A stretch of 64,000 bases of DNA. It comes from Psettodes erumei. Lineage: Eukaryota > Chordata > Actinopteri > Pleuronectiformes > Psettodidae. Position 1 is the stretch's first letter; the number at the start of each line of letters is the position of its first letter. The notes beneath the pieces are model-generated. The model saw only the letters and a list, made by a program, of their open reading frames with translations, did no database searches and was not told the DNA's origin. Location of the stretch: positions 92,501-156,500 of the forward strand of contig JAFBJZ010000437.1 of NCBI GenBank assembly GCA_016785225.1, written 5' to 3'. Both the position numbers and the translations under genes were made by a program. Of the stretch, positions 47,601 through 59,530 are shown one piece after another.

Positions 47601-48645
47601 AAGTAGGACAGTTATCCTGTGCCAGTGTTGGAGAAAAAAAGAGCAACACACACACGCTTCCTGTATTCACTTTGCCTCCTTTTGCATGCCTAAGCACCAC
47701 AATTGGAGGCTAATTGTCTCACCACAGTCGGGCCTTGTTTACACGCATCATTTTGAGAGAGTGCAAGCCGGTGTTTTTGGGAACTGATGTTACATTGATG
47801 TCTTGTTGCTATGGGGCTGGGGCTAAGGCCATTGCACAATGGCATGACCTTCCTGTTTGGCTGCACAGTAACTTACTGAGTTGATACAAATTACCCCGCT
47901 TTTCGATCTACCAATTTAGCTGCTACTCACAGGGGCAGGGTTCAAACCGAGCCCTTTCATGTGGGGCATCTTTTGAAGTGGCTGCAGACTACTGTGAGAG
48001 TTTAGCACCGAGCTTCTCGATGCAGGGGGAGGGAATGTGAGGGGAGGAGGTTGCTGAACAATGGGCCCCCCTTAGAAAAGCCTCTAAATCTTGGGGGCGA
48101 ACTTCAAAAGAGCCCCTGGTGTCAAAGCCTGTGTTGTGGCTGGAGCTGGACACGCTGTTTTGCTGGATATAAATGTTTTATTAGAGGGCACACCTCCTCA
48201 GGCTCACCCTTTTGCCATCAGAGGTAGGAGGAACAAGGAGACACTGTGTACCCCTGAGAGCGACATCAAATATAACAGGCGTTGCATGCATGAACACCCA
48301 ACAAAAAGTTATTCATCAAACACTATAATGCGTTGATTTAGTTTTTTATAGCTTTTCTCCTGAAGTGTTATTGTACCCTACAAAGAGGGACATCAACGCA
48401 TCATTAATATTTAGGAGGACACAAAGTAATATGTGTGTGTATTTTAAAATCATTTGGTCAATACAAGTGCATGCGGTAATTGTAACAATTCTAAAAACAG
48501 TTTTTCCAGACAGTAACACTGTGTCTAATGCCTTAAAATGATCATTTGCCACGTGTTCACACTGATGATTTGGGTATGTCATGTGCAGTATCACGTTGCC
48601 AGACAAATATCACAATTTACTAAAAGTATACATAATTCATCACCA
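47601..48645. promoter_or_regulatory. Mixed region with a possible CNE
   Basis: About 47690-48080 is clean and moderately GC-rich; the rest is AT-rich spacer. An 81-codon frame (48091-48336) has no recognisable product. Low-confidence regulatory call for the first half only. Confidence 0.27.
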
Positions 48646-48835
48646 ATCAGTCTTGCCACCCCATGCCGACTCCTGTGTTATCCCAGAGAAGATAGATGTG
48701 GGAGCAGAGCCCTTTGAGATCCAGATGGTACATTCCCAACAATAAGGTTTGGGCTTCTATTGGAAAATGATCCTTTTCCTGTGTGCGACGCTAATGTATC
48801 ACCGTCAGCCAGTAATGAGCTGATGCCTCCAGATG
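48646..48835. promoter_or_regulatory. CNE-like block 25
   Basis: Compact, non-repetitive block with CGCTAATGTATCACCGTCAG and CAGTAATGAGCTGATG, homeodomain/TALE-like wording, between AT-rich flanks. Inferred enhancer. Confidence 0.36.
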
Positions 48836-49379
48836 AAATCTTCAAAAAATACACGTTCTTTCGGCTTCCTGTATTTCTTTTCCAATGTTCAAATTTAGAG
48901 CAAAATGTTTCGCCCATGCAGGCCTATTAACCAATGTGACAGACTGCATGCACATTAATGCGTTTTTTTTGTTGTTTTTTTTTTTAAAGAATATGACAGT
49001 TAACGTGATGAAGAAATGGCTACAGGAGGGACGAAAACTCATTCATCACTAATGGGATCTTAGTGATGAGAGAAACATGGCATTTACCAACGCATTGATT
49101 TTCTCTGCACAAATAAAATGGGCGGGGAGAAGAATATGAGCCTTTTGATCATGATTTTTATTATTAGTTTATATTCAATTAAAAACTGTGCCATCCTGTC
49201 TGTTTACTGCTTTATTGGACCTTATTGTCCTTTACTCCCAGACTTTGATGATGTTAATCAGAACCTCACTCTACCTCTTTTCTGCATCTAATTTTCACTT
49301 TTATTGAATTATATCACATGATGATATAGCCATTCCAAAAAATGCTCTACATTCTGCATCTACAGCCGACACACAGCAG
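48836..49379. other. AT-rich spacer
   Basis: T-runs at 48963-48985 and AT-rich filler. No gene seen. Confidence 0.65.
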
Positions 49380-49900
49380 CCCTTTAAACTCACCAGAACT
49401 GTTTGGACATCTAAAATTTTGCTCTCTTTTCAGAAGACCTTTTTTGACCCCTATTATGCATTCTGGACCTGACGTCAAAGAGCGAGGAAGAGATTTAATT
49501 TGTTGACGATTGCCACCGATCTCCTTTAAACGGCTTTTAATTGATAATGGCAAGGGAGAGCGGTGAACTTTAAATAGACATTCTAATTATCGGCTTTAAG
49601 AAGCAAGGGCTTTTTGGGAAATGTTATGGCATTTGGAATGGGATTAATGGGTGAGCAAGGCGCTGGCCACCCCGCAGCTAAATGACATTAAAGAGGGAGA
49701 TGAGTGGTGCTGCTGAAGGGAGCAAACCCACTAGTCACAGGAGCCAGGGCGCCCACTGCCTTGGGCGCACACACCATGGGGTAACGTGCAGGGGAGGAGA
49801 GGGGAGGAGGTATTACATTATCCAGCCCTCCCACACCACAGACACTCTGATACAGTTAGGCCCATTCCTCACATATGCAATATGCAGATGAACCATTTAC
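49380..49900. promoter_or_regulatory. CNE-like block 26
   Basis: About 500 bp of low-repeat sequence with CTTTTAATTGATAATGG and ACATTCTAATTATCGG (homeodomain words) and a GGGCGCCC palindrome near 49748. The short frames over it have no recognisable product. Among the better enhancer candidates. Confidence 0.38.
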
Positions 49901-50584
49901 AAATACCTCCTGACTTGAAACGAGTATCGATGCTAGTAGACATGTTTGTAAATAAAGCCTGGTGTATTAATGACATTTTGTTATTCCAATTCAACATTAT
50001 CACTGTAGCAGATTTATAGTGAGTTAGATGATTGTTTCGTGCAATGCAACTTAGGCACTGTATAGACAAATCCTTACTGACAAGAAATCATTTCATCAGA
50101 CCAGATTGTTATTTTGAATTTACTTGTAAAGTGAAGTCTAGGTGCTTAAAGTCCCAGCTTGAGTCTATGAAAAAGACATCCAACCTAATAAAAAATGAAA
50201 AAAAAATTACGTTGTTTGCCTTCCAAACCAGAGTATTTCCTGGTATATCAGCAGCACAGCATTGCTCGTCAGTGCCTGCAACTTTGTCTTGTCAAATATA
50301 TGTATGTTTGCATGTATGTAGTTCTGTGTGTGAAGCTGCAGAGTAAAATACAGTACATATGAATATGATTCTGAATGTATCATATGTATTATTACATGGA
50401 GACAGGGTTGCAGAAATAGTATGTTAATGTATTATGTAACATTACAGACTGATGGCTTCCAGACAAGAACTATATAATCCTCAGTCTTGCCAGCTGAGTG
50501 CAGATACTAGAAAATGTGTTACTTAACAAGTCTGACTCAATAAGGTGTTAATACACCATAACAGCCTTAACTAATTCAGCCTGG
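49901..50584. other. AT-rich spacer
   Basis: AT-rich filler; a 104-codon frame at 50032-50346 has no recognised domain. No gene seen. Confidence 0.6.
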
Positions 50585-50785
50585 CTGGCCCTCAGTGGGC
50601 ATCAGTGGGCCTCAGTGGTCTTGCTGGGTGTTCCAGACAGAGGTCCCAGTCCCCTGTGGTCTCAGACTGGAGGCCCGGAGTCTGCAGAGGCTGGAGGCCG
50701 GCCGACCGGCAGCACTGACGGATCAGCTGCCGGCCGACTGCAGGGGATCGAGCCGGGGCCTCGGGGTTAAAGACGGAGCGTAATG
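50585..50785. other. GC-rich islet with tandem 10-mers and a hairpin
   Basis: About 200 bp of strongly GC-rich, CpG-bearing sequence set sharply into AT-rich DNA. Three tandem 10-mers (core TCAGTGG) lie at 50591-50620. A perfect 8-bp hairpin, CCGGCAGC with GCTGCCGG and a 12-base loop, lies at 50706-50733. CTGGAGGCC occurs twice (about 50669 and 50691). A 62-codon frame covers it but has no family. It could be a piece of a young repeat, a lncRNA exon or a small CpG islet. Confidence 0.45.
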
Positions 50786-51647
50786 GTGGGATTGACAGTA
50801 AACTGTGCAGAAGTCATATGTTTGTAGTAAATACGGTTCCACAAAACTGCTACATGTGTCAGCATGCATACACACAGATCCAGTGTTTGACATTCAAAGA
50901 CTCAAAAGAGAGACAAAACAGTGACAGATTAGTTCTCTTAGTGTCCTTAAGATTTTGACTCTTTTACGTCAGGGTGTACTTTTGCAAAATATCTTTCTTT
51001 CATTTCATTCAAATTATTCCATGGCAGTTTAACTAATTATCAGAAGGAACAAAAAGGAAGGATATGCATATCCACAATACTTTTCAGGGTGTTTGACAGA
51101 GAACACAAATTGTACCAAGGAAAAAGTGAACAATAGATGAGACTTAAATTAATTTTCGTTTTGTATATTTCATGTTTGTTTTTGTGGGAACAAGTATTGT
51201 TATGACATGAGCCAACAACGAATACCACAACATTTACAGACTACAACTACAAATTATTCTGCACAAAGAGAATGAAAAATGTGACTGAAGATCAACTGAA
51301 AAATCACACCTTGTATAGGAAAGCATGTTGAAATAGGTGATCCATTCATACCACACACTGAAACAGAACCAATGTGGGGTCGTTTTAAGCAGACCTAAAC
51401 TGCGTTAAGGACCAGATTTGGCCTGTGGGCTTCACTTTGCTCGGCCCGAGGCGAGAGGATAAGACCTGGGGAGAGTTGAGATGAGGCTGTCACACTTCCC
51501 ATAGATCAGTCATTATCACTAATCCAGTCACAGCACTGGGATCACCACCAGGCCCATTCATCTAGAACCGTCATTAAAGAGCTAAATGAGAGCTGCCTCT
51601 GCTAATGAGGTAATGAGAATTTCTGTGCAAGTGTGTGTGTGCAAGAA

Positions 51648-51680
<33 letters not shown>

Positions 51681-51879
51681 TAGAGAGAGAGAACATGGAG
51701 AGGAGCAGACAAGAGGGAGAAAGACAGGAGAGGAGAAGATGAAAGGACGGAGACATGTAAAATATCTGAGGAAGCTTTAAGCCGGTGTATTTGAGCAGAG
51801 ACAGATGGAGACAGACACACAGACACATCTGAACCATCTCAGCATGCATGTGAATCAATTTGCAGCTCTCCCATCCCGC
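50786..51879. other. Spacer with TG/GA tract
   Basis: AT-rich filler; a possible old repeat piece at about 51410-51455 (wording GACCAGATTTGGCCTGTGGG); (TG)n then (GA)n at 51649-51692. No gene recognised. Confidence 0.6.
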
Positions 51880-52330
51880 CTCAGCCGGTTCTGTTTACTG
51901 CTCTCCCTCACCGCACATAAACAAAAGCCAGAGTTGTACTTGCTCGTGAGCGCTCTTTAATTTGACACAGCCTTGGATGCATGTATGCAGCTGTTTTACT
52001 CTGTTAATTGCAATACCGCCAGGGTAAACATTATTGCCCTCTCAGTTGTATTCCAGGCCCAAAACAAAGAACTGTCGAGGCCGTGTGAAGTTGGGATGTC
52101 GTGCGTTGCTGTGTGACACAAATCAATTATTTATCCCTATGAAGCTGCAAAATATTTATCCCGCCTCATGGTGTACAAGGCAGAGGCCTCAGAAAACAAA
52201 CGTCGTTTGTATCAAAGGCGTACGCGGGTGTAAACAGCGGAATGGAAAGACAATGTCCGACCACCCGAGGTCGGTGGTGACGTCCTGTGAGAGAAGTTTT
52301 GGAGAAACCTGTCCGTTATTGGAAAGCACA
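51880..52330. promoter_or_regulatory. CNE-like block 27
   Basis: Clean block with CAATTATTTATCCC and AATATTTATCCC words in the first half. The second half holds a CpG-bearing inverted repeat, CCGACC and GGTCGG with a 6-base loop (52257-52274), followed by TGACGTC, a CRE-type word (52278-52284). A 105-codon frame spans it without recognisable product. Confidence 0.37.
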
Positions 52331-54169
52331 CGTCAAACAAACAGCAAGTAAGAATTTGCAGGCGCATTTGCAGCTCGCAGCAACTTACATCACACGGAGG
52401 CAAGAAAAAGCAACACAGAGAGACCCCAGCCAACATCTCACATCATGTCAGAGGTCTTTATTACTGTGATGGAGTTATAATTACACACCAGTTCACATTA
52501 CAAACAAAGATATGATCACTCACAGACACATGTGGCCAGATTCAGAAAAAAAAGAGAGACGAGATGCCCAATGGATAAAGTTTGATTTGAGACTTACATG
52601 ATTACTTTATACTTCTAATGCAGTACAATTCAGAGGACTATATTGTACTCTGCTTCATATATTCAAATTAAACACATGACCAATATAAACATATAAAGTT
52701 GACAATAATTAGAAAATATGATCCAACCCAGCTCTGCCTCATCCAATAACAACATAAATGCTGTTTACATCTGTTCAGACAGCAGATCTGCATTACAAAA
52801 ACACTGGGTCATAAGTAGTTTTACTTTTGAAACTTCAAGGACATTTTGCTGCTAATACTTTTCTACTTTATGTAAAATTTCAAATGCTTGCAATGGAGCA
52901 TAATTTGTTGCAGTGCTGGTACTTATGCTACCCCACCCCCACCCCCCAACAGAGGTTTTCTGTAGGTACATGAGATATGTGTCAGTTAAAATACACATAA
53001 GAAACAGCACCTGGGTCGTTAACATGACTCAGCTTCACTTACTGACACGATCACACACACACACACACACACACACACTCCAGCTCTCTCTGGTCTGAGG
53101 GACTTCTTTGTGTGTCACACACAACGCTCCTGGGAATACAAACACGGGGCTGCAGTCGGACTCTTTTATCCGTCTCGCAGCATCGAAGAGAGTTGTTTAA
53201 GACAAGAGGAGAAAACAGAAGTAGCCTGCTGGGAGCACAACGTCAATGAACTCCTCTCAGTCTGTCCCACTAATCCAGGGATCAAACCGCCATGGCACAA
53301 TGGCCTCATCTCTCTCTCTCTGAAGCACTGTTAACACACACATCCACATTTAGTCACTTCTGCAGAAGAAAAAGCACACATGCACACACATTGTGTGTAG
53401 CTGAACAAACACTTTCATTTCCTTGACAACACACTTGAATCCACCACCTGAGCTACCGGTTCCAACGACTAAACAAATTCTTTAAGTGGATAAATTGATT
53501 TTCACAGGAGAGTTGCTGCACCATTGACATTAAAACAATGAGAAACAAAGGATCTGAGGATAAAGTGTTCCAATACCCTGACCTTGCTTGTGTAATGTGT
53601 AGTGTAGTTTTAGTTTAGTTTTTGTCAGCTGCATTGTTGTTTGAACTCTTTGTTACATGTCTTGTAAAAAATGTAGTTTTAAACTTAGTTATGCATCTGT
53701 AGTAAATGGGCAAGATCCCCCAGAAATCGAGCTTTGCTACTCCTGATGAGGAAAACAAGGTTTTGCATTTACATGATCATGTTTTTTTTTCCAATCTGGG
53801 TATTATTTTTATATATAAACTTGTTTGGATTATAGGTAATGATTTCTTACTAACTGTGGTGAAGAGACTCTGGAAAAGAGCAAGGAGCCAAAGCCTTCAA
53901 AAACTTTCCAAGTAAACTTAAATGTTAGATAAATCATCATCTCATTTTTTCCTTTTGGAGCTTTCATAGCATCAGCTGCATATGGATATATGGATATATT
54001 GGGATAACACCCAGGCTGAACAATAAAGTACTTTTTGTTTAAAAAGGTTACTATAGAAAGATTACCTAGCTTGGCTTTTTATGAACATGTAAACATAGCA
54101 TCAGTGACTACACCTTCATCCCTTCACCTGCCTCCTGTCATCTCACATATGAGTCTAAAGCTCAGAGGG
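52331..54169. other. AT-rich spacer
   Basis: C-rich run at 52931-52947, (CA)n at 53052-53078, T-runs near 53781-53790 and a GATATATG-type short repeat near 53980-54000. No gene recognised. Confidence 0.6.
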
Positions 54170-54445
54170 GCGTGACCCAGCGCCTCATCACGATGCTAAG
54201 TGTTTACAAATCGGTTTGGTCTTCCACTTGTGGGGGTTGCGCGGAGGTAGCAAGCGGTCAGGATGGGCTGCCACACTAAGGCTGTTGATCCCCACATGAC
54301 ACGCCGCCCTTATGGTGTTGCACATGGCCCTCCATTAATAAACAAATGAAGGGCTCACCCTGGAGGTCAGGGGAGCTCAGCTGGCCCATTTGCCGCGGCG
54401 ATCTCTCGACACACGGGGATCCAAAATGGCCACCAGCCGCGTCTG
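54170..54445. promoter_or_regulatory. CNE-like block 28
   Basis: Low-repeat, CpG-bearing block with CCATTAATAAACAAATGAAG (forkhead/homeodomain-like) and CGCGGCGATC. Both strands show short open frames, none recognisable. Enhancer role inferred. Confidence 0.37.
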
Positions 54446-54748
54446 CTTGTCAGACGGCTTCTAACCTTGTCTTTGGTGATGGGCAGGAGGGCAGGGGGGT
54501 TGGGTGGGGACACACAAAGCGGGGCATGAGTTGCCCTCCCTCCCCCTTTTCCTCCCTCCCCTTCACTGATTAGTGTGAGTGACAAAGTGGAGCAGAGAGT
54601 CCACTCAGGCCTTCATAATAAATCTATCAGTGAGTAATAGAATTCCATCAATCCTCGCTCCTCCGTCTCCCTGCCCTCCCTCCTGCTCCCCACCCCTCAG
54701 GGGGTCACCATGTCGGGGTGGGTGTCTGTGTGGTAGTGGTGGGAATGT
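54446..54748. other. Mixed block with homeodomain-like words
   Basis: A G-rich and C-rich start is followed by TTCATAATAAATCTATCAG and more C-rich sequence. Part of it may extend the neighbouring CNE-like block. No gene recognised. Confidence 0.4.
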
Positions 54749-54774
54749 GGGGAGAGGTGGGGTGGGGTGGGGGG
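54749..54774 (+). other. Canonical G-quadruplex motif
   Basis: Four runs of G4, G4, G4 and G6 with loops AGAGGT, T and T. Short loops and runs of at least four predict a stable structure on the plus strand. Confidence 0.6.
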
Positions 54775-55559
54775 CTCCAATCCTTTGGGATTGTACAACT
54801 GTTATTATTCAATTACACTCCCTTTTCTTCTCAGTTAAAAGACCATGATATCATTATCACTTAATGAATATATATAATTGGATCTTGGCTGCCGCTTCCC
54901 CCTGGTCTGATGAATACTACTCACTACTCATTCGGCCCCTGCTCATCCTCCTCTACACTGCATCCATTACAGCAGTATGGAGCAGGAGATGATGATGATG
55001 ATGATGATGATGAGGCTGTCAATACAGGGAATTTGAAATTATCCCTGCATTTGTTCAATGTTTAGTTAAACAGTACATTAAAAATGGAACTTTTGAGTTT
55101 CTTAACAACTTGTGTCGTCAGTGTTTTTTTTTAAACAATCTACAGAAGAAGACCAACAAAGAAAAATAAAATAAATATAAAGAGCAAGAGCCGGGGATGC
55201 TAAAATGACATTGCAATCACACCAGTGAAAATGAGAAATGAGACTGGAGTTGGGTTTCTTTGCACTCAGAGCATCACCAAACTAATTTTAACTTAATGAA
55301 CAAAGGTTTTATCGCTCAAACAATACCTGCATCCTACGTGTGATTATTACAATTTCCGTGTTTTGTTTCATAACCCCACAATAATTTACAGTGCAATCGT
55401 TTGCAGAAACTCATTACGACCACAGACGGGCCCTGGATTTCATCTCCATGATGGCTGCAAAGGAAGAAATTTGTTTTTGGAAATCCTGCAGCAGTAATGC
55501 AGAATAGATGAAAGATAGAGAGATTTATACAGAAGCTGCAACACCATAGATTGCTCCTA
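54775..55559. other. Spacer with (GAT)8
   Basis: A non-repetitive, AT-leaning piece at 54840-54960 is followed by a perfect (GAT)8 at 54988-55011 and AT-rich filler. No gene seen. Confidence 0.6.
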
Positions 55560-56160
55560 TTTAAATGTGTCTCCTGGTTGGCGTGAGTGTGGACAAACTC
55601 CCAGAGGACATTAGGAGAAGAGGGGGGAAACCTTGATAGCCACACTCGTGACAGTCATGGCCATCAATACCCTCTCAATCTGCCAGGAAACAATGAGAGA
55701 GGGGGGCTAACGACGGTGATGAGCAACACTAAAAACATTGATTCAGCATTTGTCCACTTCATTTGAAGTGAGACAAGAGAGGAGACGGGGCAGCGAGGGT
55801 TGGGGGGGTCTTTGAAGAGGCGAAATCAGGGAGTGTTTAGCCTCCTCCCATTCAGATGTCGCCCTCCTGTTGGAAAGCAAAAGCAATCGTCCCTCCCCTC
55901 CGCATTGTTGAGGGTAAATGTAGCATGGCGGGGGCCGAGCATGTCTATGTAAATCAGACATGGAGAGAGTGTGCGAGGCGGTGGGAGTGTGTGCATGTGT
56001 GTGCATGTGTGTGCGGCCGCGATCCACACGTATGTTGAGGGGCATGGGGCGTACATCATCATTAATCCTGCTTAAAGGAGACAGTGTTGGCAGAGTGGCA
56101 GCGCCCCAATCCAGCTGCTCCCCCCGCAGAGACACTTCAGACACCCTATCTGACTAAACC
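55560..56160. promoter_or_regulatory. CNE-like block 29
   Basis: Low-repeat block interrupted by impure TG steps at 55985-56015 and a NotI-type GCGGCCGC word at 56014-56021. Frames open on both strands in several registers, none recognisable. Moderate candidate for one or two conserved elements. Confidence 0.3.
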
Positions 56161-56345
56161 CCCCGCCTTCCAACACACACCCTCCCATCCTCCCACCCGT
56201 CACTGCCCTCACCCCACCTTCTCACCCCTCCAACCCCATCTTCTCAACCACGTCCACCTTTTGCGCACGAGCCCCGATTTCCCATCATCACCCAAAACCC
56301 AGAGCCCCTCTCTCACTCACTCACCCATCTCTGCCATACATCACT
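56161..56345. repeat. C-rich low-complexity tract
   Basis: Strand-asymmetric C/A/T sequence with many CCC and CCCC runs, which would be G-rich on the minus strand. Proline-rich frames across it are composition artefacts. Confidence 0.75.
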
Positions 56346-57363
56346 CCAAATTAAATTTACATTAGGCCCTCCTCTATCAAAGAGGCCAAAGAGAGGGAAT
56401 GAGATCGAGGGGCTGACATCATTACCCGGCAGCAGAGCACATGACCGTCATCTATTAAACCCTTTTATACACATGTCTCAGGATTTTACCAAAGTTCATG
56501 CATACCTAAGTGCAAGTTTGTGTTAAAAATTAAAAGCTCTTTTAGGAGGACAAAGGACTTTCTGAACTGTTGACTTTGAGAGGAGCTTTATTACCCCCAA
56601 CCATAGATGTCTGGCATTGCTATAGACAGCCCCCCACCCCCACCCCACCCATCCCTTCCCCGCCTTCCAGTTTTCTCTCTGTCTCCTACCTCAGGCTTCC
56701 GCTGCCTCTTATCCCATCACTGGTCAGTGTTAGGTCAAATGGTTTCAATATTTGCAAGGATAATTCCGCCACAGCGCGATATTGATTAATTCAGCATAAC
56801 AATAGCTCAGTAGCTTCTTGGCTGTTTTTTTACACCTCACTGTGAGCAATAGACACATTTTCTCCGAGGTCTTGTGATGTTCTATATTTTTTGGGGTCAA
56901 CAGAGACCGTGAAAGGACCACAAGAAACAGCGAGTTGATGACAGGCCTGACGTAGCTCATTCCTCTCTGCCACAGACTTCTTTTGTTGCCCAAAACATTA
57001 AAACATGTCAGGGAGCCACACCATTGCATGTTTCGTCAGTATGATGAAGACAGTCAGTGTTTGAGTAGATTGCACGTACACCATTCTGCTGCTGGAAAAA
57101 CACACTAGCACACCAAATTCAAGGCAAAAAATAGCTCCTGTCAGATGCACTATTTACTCCTTCTTAAGTCACATTTGCTTACAGCTGCAGTAGTCAGCTT
57201 TTTCAGGAACTTACTTTGCCCTTTTTTTTAAAAATAACTCTCAATTTAATTTTTTTTACCTAAATCAAGAACGCTCTAATTTGTATTAGATCAGATATTC
57301 AAAGACAGCATTTGTTTGTGACACTCAATATTTCACTGAGTAGAAGGAAATATGCATCGTGTA
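56346..57363. other. Spacer with minus-strand G4 word
   Basis: AT-rich filler except for the C-run cluster at 56630-56650 (C6, C5, C4 and C3 split by single A bases), a canonical minus-strand G-quadruplex motif. No gene recognised. Confidence 0.6.
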
Positions 57364-57508
57364 ATGTTGTCTTGCCGTGTTTTATACTGTGCTACATTGC
57401 ATTCTGTAACTTCATGTTGTGCTGCACACTATCTTGTCACGTCCTGTTGTGTCAGATTGTGTTGTACTGTGTCACGTTGCATTATGCTGCAGCGTGTCAT
57501 GTTGTGCT
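57364..57508. repeat. Degenerate period-5 satellite
   Basis: The stretch divides into five-base units dominated by TGTTG, TGCTG, TGTCA, CATTG and CGTTG. The period holds for most of about 145 bp despite heavy divergence. The Cys/Leu-rich open frames here are read-through of the repeat. Confidence 0.7.
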
Positions 57509-57559
57509 CTCTCCTCTCAGTCTGCATCAGTGATGTATTAGGACAGAGTGTTACCTCCC

Positions 57560-58100
57560 CTCACCGTTGGGGATATATTTGCATTGGAGCGTCTGAAAGC
57601 AGCTGGAGTGAACCAGCTCAGTAAAGGCACCTGAGTGCTGAGCGCTTACTCTTTAATTGCTTCATTATCGTCGGTGCTAATCCCTCTCCAATTTCGACAC
57701 TCTCATTTTCCACACTAATTTGTCCTGGTCCCTCTCCGGCTCTCTCCTCTCGCAGTCCACAGTGCTATGGCACCTATTTGCTTTCCAAGGCAATGATAAC
57801 AATTAATGCAGCAGTCGGCGGCGCTTGTTTCATATAAACCTGTTTTAGCCGACTAAACAAGGGGCTGCTGATAAACAGACTCCGGAGCCAAGGCGCAGAG
57901 CTTCACAGCACCATTTGTCTCTCTAATTATGCTTTAATTACAACTGTGTATGCTAATACACCAAACATTTGCATAGAACATTCACACAACTTTCTGCTTT
58001 CTCTTTAGGAGTGCTCCAGAAGGAGGAGAGAACAATAGCACCAGCGCTTATTGAAAGAGGCCTGCACTGTGTTAAATTACATACGGGAATTGTTTAGAAT
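57560..58100. promoter_or_regulatory. CNE-like block 30, octamers and paired TAATTA
   Basis: About 540 bp of clean sequence with reversed octamers (ATTTGCAT) at 57577-57584 and 57967-57974 and two TAATTA cores at 57924 and 57935, one helical turn apart. The CpG-bearing centre (GTCGGCGGCGC, 57815-57825) and motif mix resemble a developmental enhancer. A strong-looking acceptor (TTTCTCTTTAG, to 58009) is followed by frames that stop within 45-80 bases. This is one of the best regulatory candidates in the window. Confidence 0.42.
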
Positions 58101-58758
58101 TAAAAACAATGCCACAGTGCTCTCTGACAAACTGTTTATTTTATATTGTTAGGTAACAACAAACAGAGTCTGAGCTATTACAGAATTAGTTGGCAATTCA
58201 TTTCTTAAATGCAAAACTGCCATGACTTTAATTGTTAAAAATGATCTTGACGAAGGTGCATGGGGATGATTTTTTTCAAAATAGCCTTATGAATATCCTT
58301 CTGCAATGGGATGATGCCATTTACTGTGTTCAACACTGCACAATATTTACAGGGGAAATTGTTTTACAGCAGTGTGGCAGACAAAGTCCCACCGTTGATG
58401 CCTGTGATGAACTTAAAACTAAAGTAAAAAAGAAAAAAAGGACAGAAACATTGACTTCACCTTCCATAAACCAACCTCACAGCTTTGTCAATATTCATGG
58501 CCTCTGTTGTCTGACCACATTGAAGATCGGTTGTTCTGGAAGGTGAATTGATAATCTTGCAATGATGGTGTGAGGGGCATGATAGTTGTTCATTTCTTTT
58601 AAAATAATTATTGACCTTGGAAACAGCAGCTGACAAAACATTCTGATCTAAAGGTCCATTTAGTAGCTGGTCAGCATCTTTGGATTATGTCACATTCATC
58701 TTGTGCCGAGACTGTGTTGTCAACCAGTTTTTTTTATATTTTCTTTGTTGCACACATA
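58101..58758. other. AT-rich spacer
   Basis: AT-rich filler with A-runs; a 104-codon frame (58232-58546) has no recognised product. Confidence 0.6.
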
Positions 58759-58784
58759 TTCTATTCTATTCTGTTCTATTCTAT
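58759..58784. repeat. (TTCTA)n pentanucleotide repeat
   Basis: Five TTCTR units, one of them TTCTG. Confidence 0.9.
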
Positions 58785-59050
58785 ACCGTCTGGATGCAAA
58801 GTCTCCACAGGCATTCTTCGCTCTGGCATTGCGTTCAGCTTTACACCTAAGTTAACTACGTGTCATCGAGTCATTAACATACAAATGACCTGCAGTGATC
58901 GGGGGCCCCAAATGCCACCAAATGCTAAGGAACCACCATTTACAGAAAAACCCAGCCCTCTCTGGTAAGTAATTCCTCAGCCACGCCGTTTTGGCTAAAA
59001 TTAAGGCACTTAATTGGCCATTAGGAGATCTCCCTGTGACAGTTAAGGTT
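58785..59050. promoter_or_regulatory. CNE-like block 31
   Basis: Non-repetitive block with GAGTCATTAACATACAAATG and ATTAAGGCACTTAATTGGCC. Ends near a TGACAG word. Enhancer role inferred. Confidence 0.36.
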
Positions 59051-59530
59051 AGTGGTATAGAGGTGATGATAATGATAGCGATGGTAGAAGGGGTGTAAAA
59101 TGAGGGGGAAGAGAGGAAACAGACACGTATTCACTTTCAGTGGCGGTAAATATAACACACAGCCCCCTCTGTTGTAATTGGGGTGATGAACCTTCTCTAT
59201 AGGATGATCTCATAGCCACTGACTGAGTCAGTCCAACCTCAACAACACTGTCACATGACTGTTTCTGGGAAGACACATGCTGTACGTGTGACAGCCATGC
59301 AGCTCACACCTTACAGGAAATTTGTGATTTCATTCAGAATAGTTCCCTATGTTTAATTCTTAAGTTTCTCATTTTCTCAAAATGAGCAAAATTAATTCAT
59401 ATTTCATGACTGGGTTTACTTTCATTGCAATTATCCATAATCTCTACAGAATGACAAAGCAATCTCACCTTAAATTCCATTTAGTGGTTGTGCTTGAGCT
59501 TTCAATCAGGCAATGTTCCTCAACATATTA
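59051..59530. other. AT-rich spacer
   Basis: AT-rich filler; no gene or named repeat recognised. Confidence 0.6.

Noticed and set aside
47935..47955. B-box-like GGTTCAAACC
   Set aside because: No A box or acceptor stem around it.
52931..52947. C4-C5-C6 run as a minus-strand G4
   Set aside because: Only three runs; the fourth needed for a canonical motif is missing.
57990..58060. TTTCTCTTTAG acceptor followed by a purine-rich stretch
   Set aside because: All three frames stop within 45-80 bases and no donor of note follows.
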